The notes: a model not told the origin generated them from the sequence alone. A DNA stretch of 64,000 nt from Lentibacter sp. XHP0401 (GCF_025751535.1 NZ_JAOWLC010000008.1:124001-188000), one strand, 5' to 3'; counted from the stretch's first letter, positions 53,496 to 63,318 are shown. Translations and numbers: made by a program.

Positions 53496-54610
53496 TGGCT
53501 TTGATGACACTCTCCCCGATCAATGCGCGGCGCTGGCGCAACTTCAAGGCCAACAGGCGCGCGTTCTGGAGCATGTGGATATTCGGCGTTTTGTTCGTGC
53601 TGAGCCTGTTTGCCGAGTTTCTGGCTTATGACAAACCCATATTGGTGAACTATCGGGGGGCATATTACACCCCGATCTGGAAGTTTTACCCCGAGACGGA
53701 ATTTGGCGGAGATTTTCAAACCGAGGCTGTTTACCGTGACCCCGAGGTGCGCTGCCTCATTGCCTCTGGCGGCCTGGATGCCTGCTTTGATGACCCCGCG
53801 GGCATTGTTGAGGAGATCGCGGCCGGCACATTTGCGGCGGAGGGCTTTCAGAAGGGCTGGGCGCTTTGGCCGCTCATTCCTTATTCATACGACACGGCTG
53901 TGGAGCGGCCCGGCGCGGCCCCGCTGCCGCCCAACGGGGAGAACTGGCTTGGCACGGACGCCACCAAGCGCGATGTGATGGCGCGGGTCATTCACGGCTT
54001 CCGACTTTCCATCCTGTTTACCTTTATTGTCACGGGGCTCGCCTCGATCATCGGGATCGCGGCGGGGGCGGTGCAGGGGTATTTTGGCGGCTGGCTTGAC
54101 CTTGTGTTCCAGCGGATCATCGAGATCTGGACCTCGACGCCTCAGCTTTATGTGATCATTATTATGTTTGCCATTCTGGGGCGAAGTTTCTGGCTGCTTG
54201 TGTTCCTCATGGTGCTGTTTGGCTGGATGTCGCTTGTGGGCGTGGTGCGCGCCGAGTTTTTGCGCGCGCGCAACCTTGAATATGTGCGCGCGGCCAAGGC
54301 GCTTGGCGTGAGCAACGGCGTGATCATGTTCCGCCATATGCTGCCCAATGCGATGGTGGCGACGCTCACCATGTTGCCGTTTATCGTGACGGGAACGATC
54401 TCTTCGCTCGCGGCGCTGGATTATCTCGGCTTTGGCCTGCCTTCGAGCGCGCCGAGCCTTGGGGAGCTGACGCTGCAAGCCAAGCAGAACCTTGAAGCGC
54501 CGTGGCTGGCCTTTACCGCGTTTTTCACCTTTGCAGTGATGCTCTCGCTGCTTGTGTTTATCTTCGAGGGTGTGCGCGATGCCTTTGACCCGAGAAAGAC
54601 TTTCCGATGA
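53495..54610 (+). CDS. yejE: Peptide ABC transporter permease (YejE type)
   Basis: 371 residues. It begins like YejE ([31 protein letters not shown]), has a periplasmic region with NGENWLGTDATKRDVMARVIHGFRLSI, and the EAA loop AKALGVSNGVIMFRHMLPNAMVA near residue 265-290. It forms the channel with YejB. A four-base overlap (ATGA) links it to the ATPase gene. Confidence 0.93.
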   Translation: MALMTLSPINARRWRNFKANRRAFWSMWIFGVLFVLSLFAEFLAYDKPILVNYRGAYYTPIWKFYPETEFGGDFQTEAVYRDPEVRCLIASGGLDACFDDPAGIVEEIAAGTFAAEGFQKGWALWPLIPYSYDTAVERPGAAPLPPNGENWLGTDATKRDVMARVIHGFRLSILFTFIVTGLASIIGIAAGAVQGYFGGWLDLVFQRIIEIWTSTPQLYVIIIMFAILGRSFWLLVFLMVLFGWMSLVGVVRAEFLRARNLEYVRAAKALGVSNGVIMFRHMLPNAMVATLTMLPFIVTGTISSLAALDYLGFGLPSSAPSLGELTLQAKQNLEAPWLAFTAFFTFAVMLSLLVFIFEGVRDAFDPRKTFR

Positions 54611-56214
54611 GCTTGCTGAACGTAAAAGGCCTCAATGTGACCTTCCGGCAGGACGGCAAGGCCAACCATGCAGTGAAGGATGTGTCCTTTAGTGTGGACC
54701 GTGGCGAGACTGTTGCGCTTGTGGGTGAGAGCGGCTCCGGTAAATCGGTGAGCGCACTTTGCACTGTGGCTTTGCTGGGCGATAGCGCCGAGGTGAGCGG
54801 CTCGGTGACCTATGACGGGCAGGAGATGATCGGGGCCAGCGACAAAGTGTTGCGCCGTGTGCGGGGCAACGACATCAGCTTCATTTTTCAGGAGCCGATG
54901 ACCTCGCTCAACCCGCTTCACACGATTGAAAAGCAGCTTGGCGAGAGCCTTGCGCTGCATCAGGGTGTGGGCCGTGCCGAGGCGCGCGAGCAGATTTTGG
55001 AGCTCTTGGAAAAGGTCGGTATCCGAAACGCGGCCGAGCGGCTGAGTGCCTATCCTCACGAGCTTTCAGGCGGCCAACGCCAGCGCGTGATGATTGCGAT
55101 GGCTTTGGCCAACAAGCCCGACATTCTGATTGCCGACGAGCCGACCACGGCGCTTGATGTGACCATTCAGGCGCAGATTCTGGAGTTGCTCAACGAGCTG
55201 AAGGCCACCGAAAACATGGGCCTGTTGTTTATCACCCATGATCTTGGCGTGGTGCAGCGCTTTGCCGACAAAGTCTGCGTGATGAAGAGCGGCGAGATTG
55301 TGGAAACCGGGCCAGCGAAAGCGCTGTTTGACGCGCCGCAGCATGACTACACCAAGAAGCTCCTGGCAGCGCGTGCTGTTGGCGTGCCTGCGCCTGTGCC
55401 CGAAGGGGCAAAAGAGATTGTCAGCACAGACAAGCTGCGCGTCTGGTTCCCGATCAAGACGGGGCTGATGAAGCGGGTCACGGGCCATGTGAAGGCGGTG
55501 AACGAGGCGAGCATCTCTGTGCGGGCGGGCGAGACACTTGGTATTGTCGGCGAAAGCGGATCAGGCAAGACCACGCTGGCGCTGGGGATCATGCGGCTCA
55601 TCGGCTCTGAGGGTGGCATCACCTATCAGGGCGAGGATGTGCGTAGCTGGAGCACCAAGAAGCTGCGCAGCCTGCGCCGCGAGATGCAGATTGTATTTCA
55701 AGACCCCTACGGCTCGCTCAGCCCACGGATGAGCTGTGCCGAGATCATTGCCGAGGGGCTGGGTGTGCATGGCAAGCCTGCAGGCAAGAGCGAGCGTGAG
55801 CTTGTTGCCGAGGTGATGGCAGAGGTCGGGCTGGACCCTGCCACGATGGACCGCTACCCCCACGAATTTTCAGGCGGGCAGCGTCAGCGGATCGCGATTG
55901 CGCGGGCGATGATTTTGCGGCCCAAGCTTGTTGTGCTTGATGAGCCGACAAGTGCCTTGGACATGACCGTGCAGGTCCAGATCGTTGATCTCTTGCGCGA
56001 ACTGCAGCGCAAATACGGGTTGGCCTATCTGTTTATCAGCCACGACCTCAACGTGGTGCGCGCAATGAGCCACAAGATGATTGTGATGAAGCAAGGCGAT
56101 ATTGTGGAAGCGGGCGCGGCGAGCGATCTGTTTGAAAATCCGCAGACGGACTACGCCAGGACGCTGCTGACAGCCGCACTCGAACTGAAGGCAGGCGGCC
56201 CCGTTCACGACTAG
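54607..56214 (+). CDS. yejF: Peptide ABC transporter ATPase with two nucleotide-binding domains (YejF type)
   Basis: 535 residues, two fused ABC domains. Domain 1 has Walker [13 protein letters not shown], signature [15 protein letters not shown] and Walker [13 protein letters not shown]; domain 2 repeats them as [27 protein letters not shown] and [12 protein letters not shown]. Both sites look intact. Each domain is followed by an oligopeptide-type C-terminal extension. It powers YejBE. The gene ends 12 bases before the convergent hemN stop, with no obvious terminator between. Confidence 0.94.
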   Translation: MSLLNVKGLNVTFRQDGKANHAVKDVSFSVDRGETVALVGESGSGKSVSALCTVALLGDSAEVSGSVTYDGQEMIGASDKVLRRVRGNDISFIFQEPMTSLNPLHTIEKQLGESLALHQGVGRAEAREQILELLEKVGIRNAAERLSAYPHELSGGQRQRVMIAMALANKPDILIADEPTTALDVTIQAQILELLNELKATENMGLLFITHDLGVVQRFADKVCVMKSGEIVETGPAKALFDAPQHDYTKKLLAARAVGVPAPVPEGAKEIVSTDKLRVWFPIKTGLMKRVTGHVKAVNEASISVRAGETLGIVGESGSGKTTLALGIMRLIGSEGGITYQGEDVRSWSTKKLRSLRREMQIVFQDPYGSLSPRMSCAEIIAEGLGVHGKPAGKSERELVAEVMAEVGLDPATMDRYPHEFSGGQRQRIAIARAMILRPKLVVLDEPTSALDMTVQVQIVDLLRELQRKYGLAYLFISHDLNVVRAMSHKMIVMKQGDIVEAGAASDLFENPQTDYARTLLTAALELKAGGPVHD

Positions 56215-56226
56215 CTTGCCAAGGCG

Positions 56227-57582
56227 TCAGATGGCCGAGCTGTGGCCTGCTTTGCTGAGATCATAAGCATCAAACCCGCGAGCGATAAGGCGTGTGAGCG
56301 GGCGCATATCTTCGGGAATGAAGAGACCGTCGGAATTGACCGTGAGGCCGTTATCAAAGCGCGCGTTGACCTCGGCAAGCATTGCGCCAAGTGTCGCGGC
56401 ATCAATAGCATGATCGCGCAGGATTTCATCGGATTTGATGCGGAAATCGCACATGACCATCTCGATCAGGCGCCCGCGCAGCTTGTCATCGGCAGAGAAG
56501 GCATGACCACGGGACGTGGAGAAGCGGCCTTCCTCTATTTTCTTGGCGTGCGCCGAAGTGGCAGGGGCATTTTGCGCGTAGCCCTGCGGAAAACGCGAGA
56601 TAGACGAGGCGCCAAGCCCGATGAGAGCCTCGCTTGTATCGTCGGTATAACCTTGGAAATTGCGGCGCAGTTTGCCGGCCTTGAGGGCGCGGGTGAGCCC
56701 GTCTTCGGGGCGGGCGAAATGGTCAATTCCGATTTCGGCGTAACCGTCCCAGACAAAAAGCTTGCGCGCGGCTTCAAAGAGTTCGAGGCGTTCTGCAGGT
56801 GTGGGCAGGGCATCGGAGGGGATAAGCTGCTGGCGCTTGGCCATCCACGGCACATGCGCGTAGCCATAAAGCGCCACACGGTCGGGCGAGAGCGCGAGCA
56901 GCTTTTGAACGCTTTCGGTGATGCGCTGCGGGGACTGGTGCGGCAGGCCGAAGAGAATATCGGCATTGAGGCTTTCCACCCCATGCGCGCGGATCATGTC
57001 GATCGCGTTGCGGGTGGATTCGTAGCTTTGGATGCGGCCGATGGTTTTCTGGATTTCATCGTCAAAATCCTGAACACCGATGGAGGCGCGGTTCATACCC
57101 GCGGCGGCGAGCGCATCAAGGCGTGTGCTGTCGATCTCGTTCGGGTCGATCTCGACAGAGAACTCGTAATTTGGTGCAAAGGGCGCAACGGCGGCGATCT
57201 CTTCGGCGAGTTCGCGCATCATATCGGCGTTGAGGAGTGTGGGTGTGCCACCGCCCCAGTGCAACCGCGCAAGAGTGACGCCACGGGGCAGGGTGCTTTT
57301 GAGGAGGGCCAGCTCGTGTTTGAGCACCTGAAGATAGGCGCGCACGGGCTCTTCCTTTTGCGTGCCCTGCGTGCGGCAGGCGCAAAACCAGCAGAGCCGG
57401 CGGCAAAACGGGACATGAATATAAAGCGAAATCTCGCTACCCTCGGGAATAACCGAGATCCACTTGGCGAACATGTCGCCCGTGATGGAAGGGGTGAACT
57501 GAGGTGACGTCGGGTAGCTCGTATAACGCGGCACCTTTGCGTCAAATAGCCCCAAGTCTGCGAGTTGAGTTTTTGTCATCAT
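56227..57582 (-). CDS. hemN: Oxygen-independent coproporphyrinogen III oxidase
   Basis: 451 residues from the ATG at 57582 (a second ATG follows directly). The radical-SAM cluster motif is FCRRLCWFC (C-x3-C-x2-C), with the usual YTSYPTSPQF before it, WGGGTPTLLN after it, and IGVQDFDDEIQKTIGRIQ. It decarboxylates coproporphyrinogen III without oxygen, feeding haem synthesis when oxygen is low. A longer frame to 57618 would place the start codon inside an FNR box and is rejected. A -10-like TAAATA lies 11 bases before the ATG, so the leader is very short or absent. Confidence 0.93.
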   Translation of the reverse strand: MMTKTQLADLGLFDAKVPRYTSYPTSPQFTPSITGDMFAKWISVIPEGSEISLYIHVPFCRRLCWFCACRTQGTQKEEPVRAYLQVLKHELALLKSTLPRGVTLARLHWGGGTPTLLNADMMRELAEEIAAVAPFAPNYEFSVEIDPNEIDSTRLDALAAAGMNRASIGVQDFDDEIQKTIGRIQSYESTRNAIDMIRAHGVESLNADILFGLPHQSPQRITESVQKLLALSPDRVALYGYAHVPWMAKRQQLIPSDALPTPAERLELFEAARKLFVWDGYAEIGIDHFARPEDGLTRALKAGKLRRNFQGYTDDTSEALIGLGASSISRFPQGYAQNAPATSAHAKKIEEGRFSTSRGHAFSADDKLRGRLIEMVMCDFRIKSDEILRDHAIDAATLGAMLAEVNARFDNGLTVNSDGLFIPEDMRPLTRLIARGFDAYDLSKAGHSSAI

Positions 57583-57617
57583 CCGATTAGGTTTATTTAG
57601 AGGATGTGGTATCGTCA

Positions 57618-57631
57618 TTGATACAGATCAA
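57618..57631. promoter_or_regulatory. FNR box between hemN and fnrL
   Basis: TTGATACAGATCAA is a perfect TTGAT-N4-ATCAA site. For hemN the centre is 42 bases from the start codon, fitting a class II FNR activation site with transcription starting at or just before the ATG. For fnrL the centre is only about 24 bases before its ATG, a position that fits repression or autoregulation. Confidence 0.88.
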
Positions 57632-57648
57632 ACGCGCGAAGTGACCAA

Positions 57649-58392
57649 ATGAAGAATTTTACAACCGACATGATGCGGGAGTGTGGCGATTGTCCGATTC
57701 GCCATAGGGCTGTTTGCGCGCGCTGTGAAAGCGATGAGCTCGAACGGCTTGAAGAAGTTAAGTATTACCGGACGTATGAGGCCGGCCAGACTGTTGTGTG
57801 GTCAGGTGATCGCATGGAATTTGTCGGCTCCGTTGTCAAAGGTGTCGCCTCGCTGACCCAGACAATGGAAGACGGGCGCACGCAGATGGTGGGCCTGTTG
57901 TTGCCGTCTGATTTTGTCGGCCGTCCCGGCCGTGATGCAGCGGCCTATGATGTGGTTGCGACGACCGATCTTGTGATGTGTTGTTTCCGAAAGAAACCTT
58001 TTGAAAACCTGATGCTTCAAACGCCGCACATCGCGCAGCGTCTGCTTGAAATGACATTGGATGAGCTCGACGCCGCGCGCGAGTGGATGCTGGTATTGGG
58101 GCGCAAGACCGCCCGCGAAAAAATCGCCAGCCTGCTGAGCATTATCGCGCGCCGTGATGCAACGCTCAATTTGCGTACCGGCGGTGGGCCACTGGAGTTT
58201 GATTTGCCGCTCACACGCGAGGCAATGGCCGACTACCTTGGTCTGACGCTGGAAACGGTCAGCCGTCAGATCAACGCTCTCAAACGTGATGGCGTCATCG
58301 ATTTGACAGGCAAGCGCCATGTCATTGTGCCTGATTTTGACCGTCTTGCCGAAGAAGCCGGTGATGATTCTGATGGCGGGATGCCGAGCTGA
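57649..58392 (+). CDS. fnrL: FNR-type oxygen-sensing transcription regulator FnrL
   Basis: 247 residues. Cysteines at 12, 15, 23 and 26 near the N-terminus and 111/112 in the sensor domain can supply the four ligands of an oxygen-labile 4Fe-4S cluster. The cyclic-nucleotide-binding fold follows, then the dimerisation helix and a Crp-type helix-turn-helix, LTREAMADYLGLTLETVSRQINALKR, whose E-x-x-S-R matches recognition of TTGAT. FnrL activates genes for low-oxygen respiration and haem synthesis; three matching boxes lie within 2 kb. Confidence 0.94.
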   Translation: MKNFTTDMMRECGDCPIRHRAVCARCESDELERLEEVKYYRTYEAGQTVVWSGDRMEFVGSVVKGVASLTQTMEDGRTQMVGLLLPSDFVGRPGRDAAAYDVVATTDLVMCCFRKKPFENLMLQTPHIAQRLLEMTLDELDAAREWMLVLGRKTAREKIASLLSIIARRDATLNLRTGGGPLEFDLPLTREAMADYLGLTLETVSRQINALKRDGVIDLTGKRHVIVPDFDRLAEEAGDDSDGGMPS

Positions 58393-58414
58393 CCCGCTAA
58401 AAAGCCTGATTAGC

Positions 58415-58496
58415 CTTTTTCTTGCTCTAAATATCCCAGGGGGTGCGGGGGACTGGTCCCCCGCTTGGTCGGATTTCGCGCAGCGAAATTCGAGCC
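58415..58496 (+). repeat. Intergenic hairpin repeat, copy D
   Basis: CTTTTTCTTGCTCTAAATAT and CCCAGGGGG lead into hairpin GCGGGGGAC/GTCCCCCGC (58445-58464, CT/G loop) and hairpin TCGGATTTCGC/GCGAAATTCGA (58469-58493). It fills the gap between the convergent fnrL and usp genes. The order is the same as in copy C. Confidence 0.8.
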
Positions 58497-58501
58497 CTTT
58501 C

Positions 58502-59341
58502 TCAGTGTGCCATAAAGACAGGGAGCTTGGATTGCTCCAGCATGTAGCGTGTTGCGCCACCCAGAATGGCTTCGCGGAAGCGTGAATGGCCATAGGCGCC
58601 CATCACAACCAGATCCGCAGCAAGATCATCTGCGTGCCGCAAGAGCACATCGGAAATGCGCGGCATGGTTTTTGACAATACGTCGATTTCGGCGTGCACG
58701 TTGTGGCGCGCCAGCCAGACCGAGAGAAGACCGCCGGGATCGGAGCGATTTGGCCCGTGTTTGGGGGGATCAATCACCACCACATGCACTTTCTCGGCCT
58801 GTTTGAGCAGCGGCATGGCTGCGCGCACGGCGCCAAGTGCTTCGTCGCTTTCGTTCCAGCCAATGACGATTGTTTTGGGCGCTGTTATGGGCGCGCGCTT
58901 TTCGGGCACGACAAGCACAGGGACGCGGGCTTCAAAGAGGCAAGCCTCGACCAGCGCTTCCTGTTCCGGGCCACGATCATCGCCGTAGGGGGTTGGAAGC
59001 ACGGCAATGTCGGCAAAGCGGGCGCGGGCGGCTGCGTGGCGGCCGATGTCGGGCAGTTGCGCCATGCCATGATCGCAACTCCAGCGCAGATCGGTTTTCC
59101 CGAGCTCGGCCTGCGCCATCTTTTCGAGGGTTTGCGCCTCTTCATTGGCTTTTTCGATCACTTCCTGAAGGACGAGAGCGTTTGCGCCCGCATAGTAGTA
59201 GCCCGTCTGGCTGCGGTCTACGCCGAGGCAGAGTGCATCGAGGTGGGCATCATTATTCTGGCTCAAAGCGCTCGCGTGCTCTAGAATCGGTTTTGCGAGG
59301 CTGGCTTGTGTGAGTGCTGTAAAGATCGTTTTGTAAGACAT
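58502..59341 (-). CDS. Two-domain universal stress protein in the FNR cluster
   Basis: 279 residues made of two Usp domains. The second carries a late G-2x-G-9x-G-type stretch (VVMGAYGHSRFREAILGGATRYMLEQ), so ATP binding by that domain is possible. The ATG at 59341 follows GGAGGCACGA. The gene is divergent from ccoN and preceded by an FNR-type box, so it should be induced at low oxygen together with the cbb3 oxidase; usp genes in this position are common in Rhodobacteraceae. Confidence 0.87.
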   Translation of the reverse strand: MSYKTIFTALTQASLAKPILEHASALSQNNDAHLDALCLGVDRSQTGYYYAGANALVLQEVIEKANEEAQTLEKMAQAELGKTDLRWSCDHGMAQLPDIGRHAAARARFADIAVLPTPYGDDRGPEQEALVEACLFEARVPVLVVPEKRAPITAPKTIVIGWNESDEALGAVRAAMPLLKQAEKVHVVVIDPPKHGPNRSDPGGLLSVWLARHNVHAEIDVLSKTMPRISDVLLRHADDLAADLVVMGAYGHSRFREAILGGATRYMLEQSKLPVFMAH

Positions 59342-59399
59342 TCGTGCCTCCAAGGTTGATATTTCCAGACGAAACTAAACTGGAGCTTGCGTCCGCGCA

Positions 59400-59413
59400 T
59401 TGAACCAGATCAA
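59400..59413. promoter_or_regulatory. FNR-like box for the usp gene
   Basis: TTGAACCAGATCAA differs from the perfect site by one base (TTGAA instead of TTGAT). Its centre is about 65 bases upstream of the usp start codon. A TTTAGTTT -10-like sequence lies at the distance expected for a class II promoter on the minus strand. Confidence 0.72.
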
Positions 59414-59431
59414 AAAGTTTGAGATGGGTTC

Positions 59432-59445
59432 TTGATGCAGATCAA
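59432..59445. promoter_or_regulatory. FNR box for ccoNOQP
   Basis: TTGATGCAGATCAA is a perfect TTGAT-N4-ATCAA site centred about 100 bases upstream of ccoN. A transcription start near 59480 would place it at -41.5. It is 32 bases (centre to centre) from the usp box, so both divergent genes can be served separately. Confidence 0.85.
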
Positions 59446-59537
59446 AGCAAGAATCCGCCGTGCGGAACAAAAGCATGATAGTAAAATCCCTCTGATGCGC
59501 GAAGGAATCGTGCGCGGGGAAGACGAAGGGACGAAAC

Positions 59538-61142
59538 ATGGGTAATTATATAAAGCTGGTTGTGCTCGGGGTCATCGCGCTTTTTGCGTTGATCGCGACC
59601 AACTATGCGCGTGACCTGGCTTATATGGTCAACGCGTTGACGGTAGCGCTTGTGGCAGGTGGACTTTTCATCTGGACACTGCGCAATACGGGCGAGCCGA
59701 CATCGAATGTCGATCTTTCCGGTGAATATATGGACGGCGTCGTGCGCGCCGGCGTGATTGCTACGGCGCTTTGGGGCGTTGTGGGCTTTCTTGTCGGGGT
59801 TGTGATTGCGTTCCAGTTGGCCTTTCCGGCGCTCAACTTTGATTGGGCGCAAGGCTATGCCAACTTCGGGCGCCTGCGGCCGCTGCACACCAGCGCGGTT
59901 ATTTTTGCATTCGGCGGTAACGCTCTCATCGCGACATCGTTCTATGTTGTGCAACGCACAAGTGCGGCACGCCTTTGGGGCGGCAACCTTTCGTGGTTTG
60001 TTTTCGGCGGGTATCAGCTTTTCATCGTTTTGGCCGCGACAGGCTATCTGCTCGGCGCGACCCAATCGAAAGAATATGCGGAGCCTGAATGGTATGTAGA
60101 CTGGTGGCTGACAATCATTTGGGTGGCTTACCTCGCTGTTTTCGTCGGCACGCTGGTGAAGCGTAAAGAACCACACATCTATGTTGCCAACTGGTTCTAC
60201 CTTTCGTTTATCATCACGGTTGCGATGCTTCACATCGTCAACAACCTGAGTATTCCGGTCTCTGTTTTCGGCAGCAAGTCGGTTCAGTTGTTCTCGGGTG
60301 TGCAGGATGCGATGACGCAGTGGTGGTATGGTCACAACGCCGTGGGCTTTTTCCTTACTGCGGGCTTCCTCGGCATGATGTATTACTTCATTCCGAAGCA
60401 GGCTGAACGCCCTGTTTTCTCATACAAGCTGTCGATCATCCACTTCTGGGCGTTGATCTTCCTTTATATCTGGGCTGGTCCTCACCACCTTCACTACACG
60501 GCTTTGCCTGACTGGGCCTCTACGCTGGGTATGGTGTTCTCGATCGTGCTCTGGATGCCGTCATGGGGCGGTATGATCAACGGTCTGATGACGCTTTCGG
60601 GCGCATGGGACAAGCTGCGCACCGATCCGATCATCCGTATGATGGTTATTTCGGTGGGCTTTTACGGCATGTCCACATTCGAAGGTCCGATGATGTCGAT
60701 CCGTGCTGTGAACTCGCTTTCACACTACACCGACTGGACAATCGGTCACGTGCACTCGGGTGCTTTGGGCTGGAACGGCATGATCACTTTTGGCGCGCTT
60801 TACTTCCTGGTGCCGAAGCTGTGGAACCGTGAGCGCCTCTATAGCCTGCGTCTTGTAAGCTGGCACTTCTGGCTCGCCACCATCGGCATCATCCTTTACG
60901 CGGCATCCATGTGGGTGACGGGTATTATGGAAGGCCTTATGTGGCGTGAAGTTGATGCAAACGGTTTCCTTGTGAACTCGTTCGCCGACACTGTCAGTGC
61001 CAAGTTTCCGATGTATGTGGTGCGTGGACTGGGTGGGGTTATGTTCCTCTCCGGTGCGATCATCATGTGCTACAACCTCTACATGACTGTTAGACGTTCG
61101 CCGGCTGTTGAAGCCACGAACGGCACAGTTCCAGCAGAATAA
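59538..61142 (+). CDS. ccoN: cbb3-type cytochrome c oxidase subunit I
   Basis: 534 residues with about 12-14 membrane segments. Haem and copper ligands are visible: the His in [16 protein letters not shown] (low-spin haem), [16 protein letters not shown] (Cu_B), [13 protein letters not shown] (Cu_B His pair) and [19 protein letters not shown] (high- and low-spin haem). cbb3 oxidases reduce oxygen with very high affinity. The first gene of ccoNOQP, under an FNR box; the ribosome-binding site is GAAGGGACGAAAC. Confidence 0.97.
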   Translation: MGNYIKLVVLGVIALFALIATNYARDLAYMVNALTVALVAGGLFIWTLRNTGEPTSNVDLSGEYMDGVVRAGVIATALWGVVGFLVGVVIAFQLAFPALNFDWAQGYANFGRLRPLHTSAVIFAFGGNALIATSFYVVQRTSAARLWGGNLSWFVFGGYQLFIVLAATGYLLGATQSKEYAEPEWYVDWWLTIIWVAYLAVFVGTLVKRKEPHIYVANWFYLSFIITVAMLHIVNNLSIPVSVFGSKSVQLFSGVQDAMTQWWYGHNAVGFFLTAGFLGMMYYFIPKQAERPVFSYKLSIIHFWALIFLYIWAGPHHLHYTALPDWASTLGMVFSIVLWMPSWGGMINGLMTLSGAWDKLRTDPIIRMMVISVGFYGMSTFEGPMMSIRAVNSLSHYTDWTIGHVHSGALGWNGMITFGALYFLVPKLWNRERLYSLRLVSWHFWLATIGIILYAASMWVTGIMEGLMWREVDANGFLVNSFADTVSAKFPMYVVRGLGGVMFLSGAIIMCYNLYMTVRRSPAVEATNGTVPAE

Positions 61143-61155
61143 GGAGGGCTAGAGA

Positions 61156-61884
61156 ATGGCTATTCTTGATAAACATGGCGCCATCGAGCGTAACGTTACG
61201 CTCCTTGCGATCTTCGCTTTCCTTGTTGTCAGTATTGGTGGCATGGTGCAGATCGCACCGCTCTTCTGGCTCGAAAACACGATTGAGGATGTGGAGGGCA
61301 TGCGCCCCTACACCCCTCTCGAGCTGGCAGGCCGGGATATCTATGTGCGGGAGGGCTGCTATGTCTGCCACTCGCAGATGATCCGCCCGATGCGCGACGA
61401 AGTGGAGCGCTATGGCCACTATTCACTGGCAGCGGAGTCGCAGTATGACCACCCGTTCCAGTGGGGCTCGAAGCGGACAGGGCCAGACCTTGCCCGAGTC
61501 GGCGGCCGCTACTCGGATGACTGGCACGTTGACCACCTGCGCGATCCGCAGTCTGTTGTGCCTGAATCGGTTATGCCCAAATACGGCTTCCTCGAAAACA
61601 AGATGGTCGAGGGCGAGTATATGGGTGATCTTCTGAAGACACATGCCTTTGTGGGTGTGCCTTATAGCGAAGAGATGATTGCCGAGGCGCAAGCAGACTT
61701 CCTCGCACAAGCTGATCCTGACAGCGACTATGACGGCTTGATGGAACGCTATGGTGAAAACGTCAATGTACGTAACTTTGACGGGCAGCCCGGTATTTCG
61801 GAAGCGGATGCGTTGATTGCTTATCTTCAAATGCTTGGCACGCTGGTCGACTTCTCGACCTTCACTGCCGATGCAAGTCGTTAG
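61156..61884 (+). CDS. ccoO: cbb3-type cytochrome c oxidase subunit II (mono-haem)
   Basis: 242 residues. One N-terminal membrane anchor (~residues 12-33, [21 protein letters not shown]) and a haem-c site [12 protein letters not shown], with the typical [34 protein letters not shown]. It receives electrons from CcoP and passes them to CcoN. It starts 13 bases after ccoN with an AGGAGGG site. Confidence 0.97.
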   Translation: MAILDKHGAIERNVTLLAIFAFLVVSIGGMVQIAPLFWLENTIEDVEGMRPYTPLELAGRDIYVREGCYVCHSQMIRPMRDEVERYGHYSLAAESQYDHPFQWGSKRTGPDLARVGGRYSDDWHVDHLRDPQSVVPESVMPKYGFLENKMVEGEYMGDLLKTHAFVGVPYSEEMIAEAQADFLAQADPDSDYDGLMERYGENVNVRNFDGQPGISEADALIAYLQMLGTLVDFSTFTADASR

Positions 61885-61893
61885 GGGGGCGAT

Positions 61894-62094
61894 ATGGAAA
61901 CTTACTCTCTCTTGCGGGAATTTGCGGATAGCTGGATGCTTCTGACCTTGTTTGTCTTCTTTGTGGGCATGTTCCTTTGGGTCATGTTCCGTCCGGGAGC
62001 CAACAAGACTTACCGCGATGTCGCAAACATCCCGTTCCGGCACGAAGACAAGCCTGCGCCAGCCAAACGTTCTGGCGGCGAAAAGGAGGCCTAA
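61894..62094 (+). CDS. ccoQ: cbb3-type cytochrome oxidase small subunit CcoQ
   Basis: 66 residues with one membrane segment (~13-34, SWMLLTLFVFFVGMFLWVMF) and a polar C-terminus (YRDVANIPFRHEDKPAPA), as usual for CcoQ (FixQ). It stabilises the oxidase complex against oxygen damage in related organisms. It lies between ccoO and ccoP with gaps of 9 and 3 bases. Confidence 0.93.
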   Translation: METYSLLREFADSWMLLTLFVFFVGMFLWVMFRPGANKTYRDVANIPFRHEDKPAPAKRSGGEKEA

Positions 62095-62097
62095 GAC

Positions 62098-62973
62098 ATG
62101 GCGAAGAAACCAACACAAAAACAAGATCCTTCTACCACCGGCCACAGCTGGGACGGTATCGAGGAGTTTAACAACCCGCTTCCACGCTGGTGGCTCTGGG
62201 TGCTCTACGCCTGTATCGTTTGGGCGATCTGGTATTCCATCGCGTATCCGGCCTGGCCCGGGATCAAGAGCGCAACGGCCGGTTACCTTGGCTTCTCGAC
62301 ACGTGCACAAGTTGCGGAAGAGATTGCAACGGCTGAAGCCAAGAATGCTGCGATCAACGAAAAGCTGGCTTCGGTCGAGCTGGCCTCGATTGCAACAGAC
62401 CCCGAGCTTGAGCAGTATGCCAAGTCAGCGGGCGCTGCTGTGTTCAAGACATGGTGTGCCCAGTGTCACCAAACCAACGGTGCGGGCGCCAAAGGTTACC
62501 CGAACCTGCAGGACGATGACTGGCTTTGGGGCGGAACGATGGAAGACATCCATCTGACTCTTCTGCACGGTATCCGCAGCGAAACCGACGAAGATTCACG
62601 CTACTCCGAGATGCCGGCCTTTGGCCGTGACGAGCTGCTTGAAGAAGAGCAGATTTCGCAAGTGGTAAACTATGTGATGTCTTTGACACCCAATGTGAAC
62701 CCGCCTCAGGATGCTTCTATGGTGGAAGCTGGAGCCGTTGTCTTTGAAGAGAACTGCGCCGCTTGCCACATGGAAGACGGCACAGGTGACCGCTTCCAAG
62801 GAGCGCCCAACCTCGCGGATGCCATCTGGCTCTATGGCGGCGACTATGCCTCCATCAGCGAGACAGTTCACAACTCGCGCTTCGGCGTGATGCCTGACTG
62901 GAACGAACGCTTGTCAGAGGCGCAAATCCGCGCCGTTGCAACTTACGTTCACCAGCTTGGTGGTGGTGAGTAA
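62098..62973 (+). CDS. ccoP: cbb3-type cytochrome c oxidase subunit III (di-haem)
   Basis: 291 residues. The N-terminal [20 protein letters not shown] and membrane segment (~33-52) are typical, followed by two cytochrome c domains with CAQCH (~residue 122) and CAACH (~220) and methionine ligands in SEMPAFG and FGVMPDW. It accepts electrons from soluble cytochrome c. It is the last structural gene; ccoGHIS, which usually follow for assembly, are not found here. Confidence 0.97.
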   Translation: MAKKPTQKQDPSTTGHSWDGIEEFNNPLPRWWLWVLYACIVWAIWYSIAYPAWPGIKSATAGYLGFSTRAQVAEEIATAEAKNAAINEKLASVELASIATDPELEQYAKSAGAAVFKTWCAQCHQTNGAGAKGYPNLQDDDWLWGGTMEDIHLTLLHGIRSETDEDSRYSEMPAFGRDELLEEEQISQVVNYVMSLTPNVNPPQDASMVEAGAVVFEENCAACHMEDGTGDRFQGAPNLADAIWLYGGDYASISETVHNSRFGVMPDWNERLSEAQIRAVATYVHQLGGGE

Positions 62974-63005
62974 CAAGAGATCCGGAGGCGCTCGCGCCTC
63001 TGGTT

Positions 63006-63058
63006 GAGACACCGGAGCTTCCGTCCTGTTCGCGCGTTTCCTGGAGGTCCGGTGTCTC
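63006..63058 (+). promoter_or_regulatory. Long inverted repeat downstream of ccoP
   Basis: GAGACACCGGA (63006-63016) and TCCGGTGTCTC (63048-63058) are perfect 11-bp complements separated by 31 bases, and a second hairpin GAGGCGC/GCGCCTC lies just before (around 62985-63000). The structure is followed by a normal terminator, so it may protect the 3' end of the cco mRNA or belong to a small RNA; there is no direct support for either. Confidence 0.55.
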
Positions 63059-63066
63059 TTTTCATA

Positions 63067-63095
63067 AAAAGCCGGGGGATTTTCCCCCGGCTTTT
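63067..63095 (+). terminator. Rho-independent terminator of the ccoNOQP operon
   Basis: GCCGGGGG (63071-63078) pairs with CCCCCGGC (63084-63091), with AAAA before and TTTTTT after. It could also serve the small minus-strand frame downstream. Confidence 0.88.
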
Positions 63096-63201
63096 TTGTG
63101 TCTAGCGGTGATCTGTCGGGCCAGCCCAGCGGCCACGGCGCCAGGGCCAGCGTCGTGTGTCTTGCCGGTGTATAAGGTGACGCGGCCGATCGAAAATCGG
63201 A

Positions 63202-63318
63202 TCAATCACGGGCTTTTTCCTTTTGCGGGTCTTTTTCAGTCCACTGGTCAGGGGCGTTCCATTTCTGGTCAGGCTGCCGAGCGGCATTCATGAAAGATTT
63301 GGCGAGTATTCCGAGCAT
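63202..63318 (-). CDS. Possible 38-residue ORF between ccoP and the LysR gene
   Basis: MLGILAKSFMNAARQPDQKW... is preceded by AGGAGAAACATC, a good ribosome-binding site, and stops at 63202. It is not recognised. A second minus-strand frame (63102-63287, ending RWPWRRGRWAGPTDHR) overlaps it and continues past its stop, so a single longer gene split by a frameshift is possible. The region 62990-63415 holds otherwise only the terminators and the LysR promoter. Confidence 0.4.
   Translation of the reverse strand: MLGILAKSFMNAARQPDQKWNAPDQWTEKDPQKEKARD

Noticed and set aside
63102-63287. 61-codon minus-strand ORF after the cco terminator as an independent gene
   Set aside because: No ribosome-binding site at its start and an Arg/Trp-rich translation; it is only noted as a possible continuation of the 38-residue frame.
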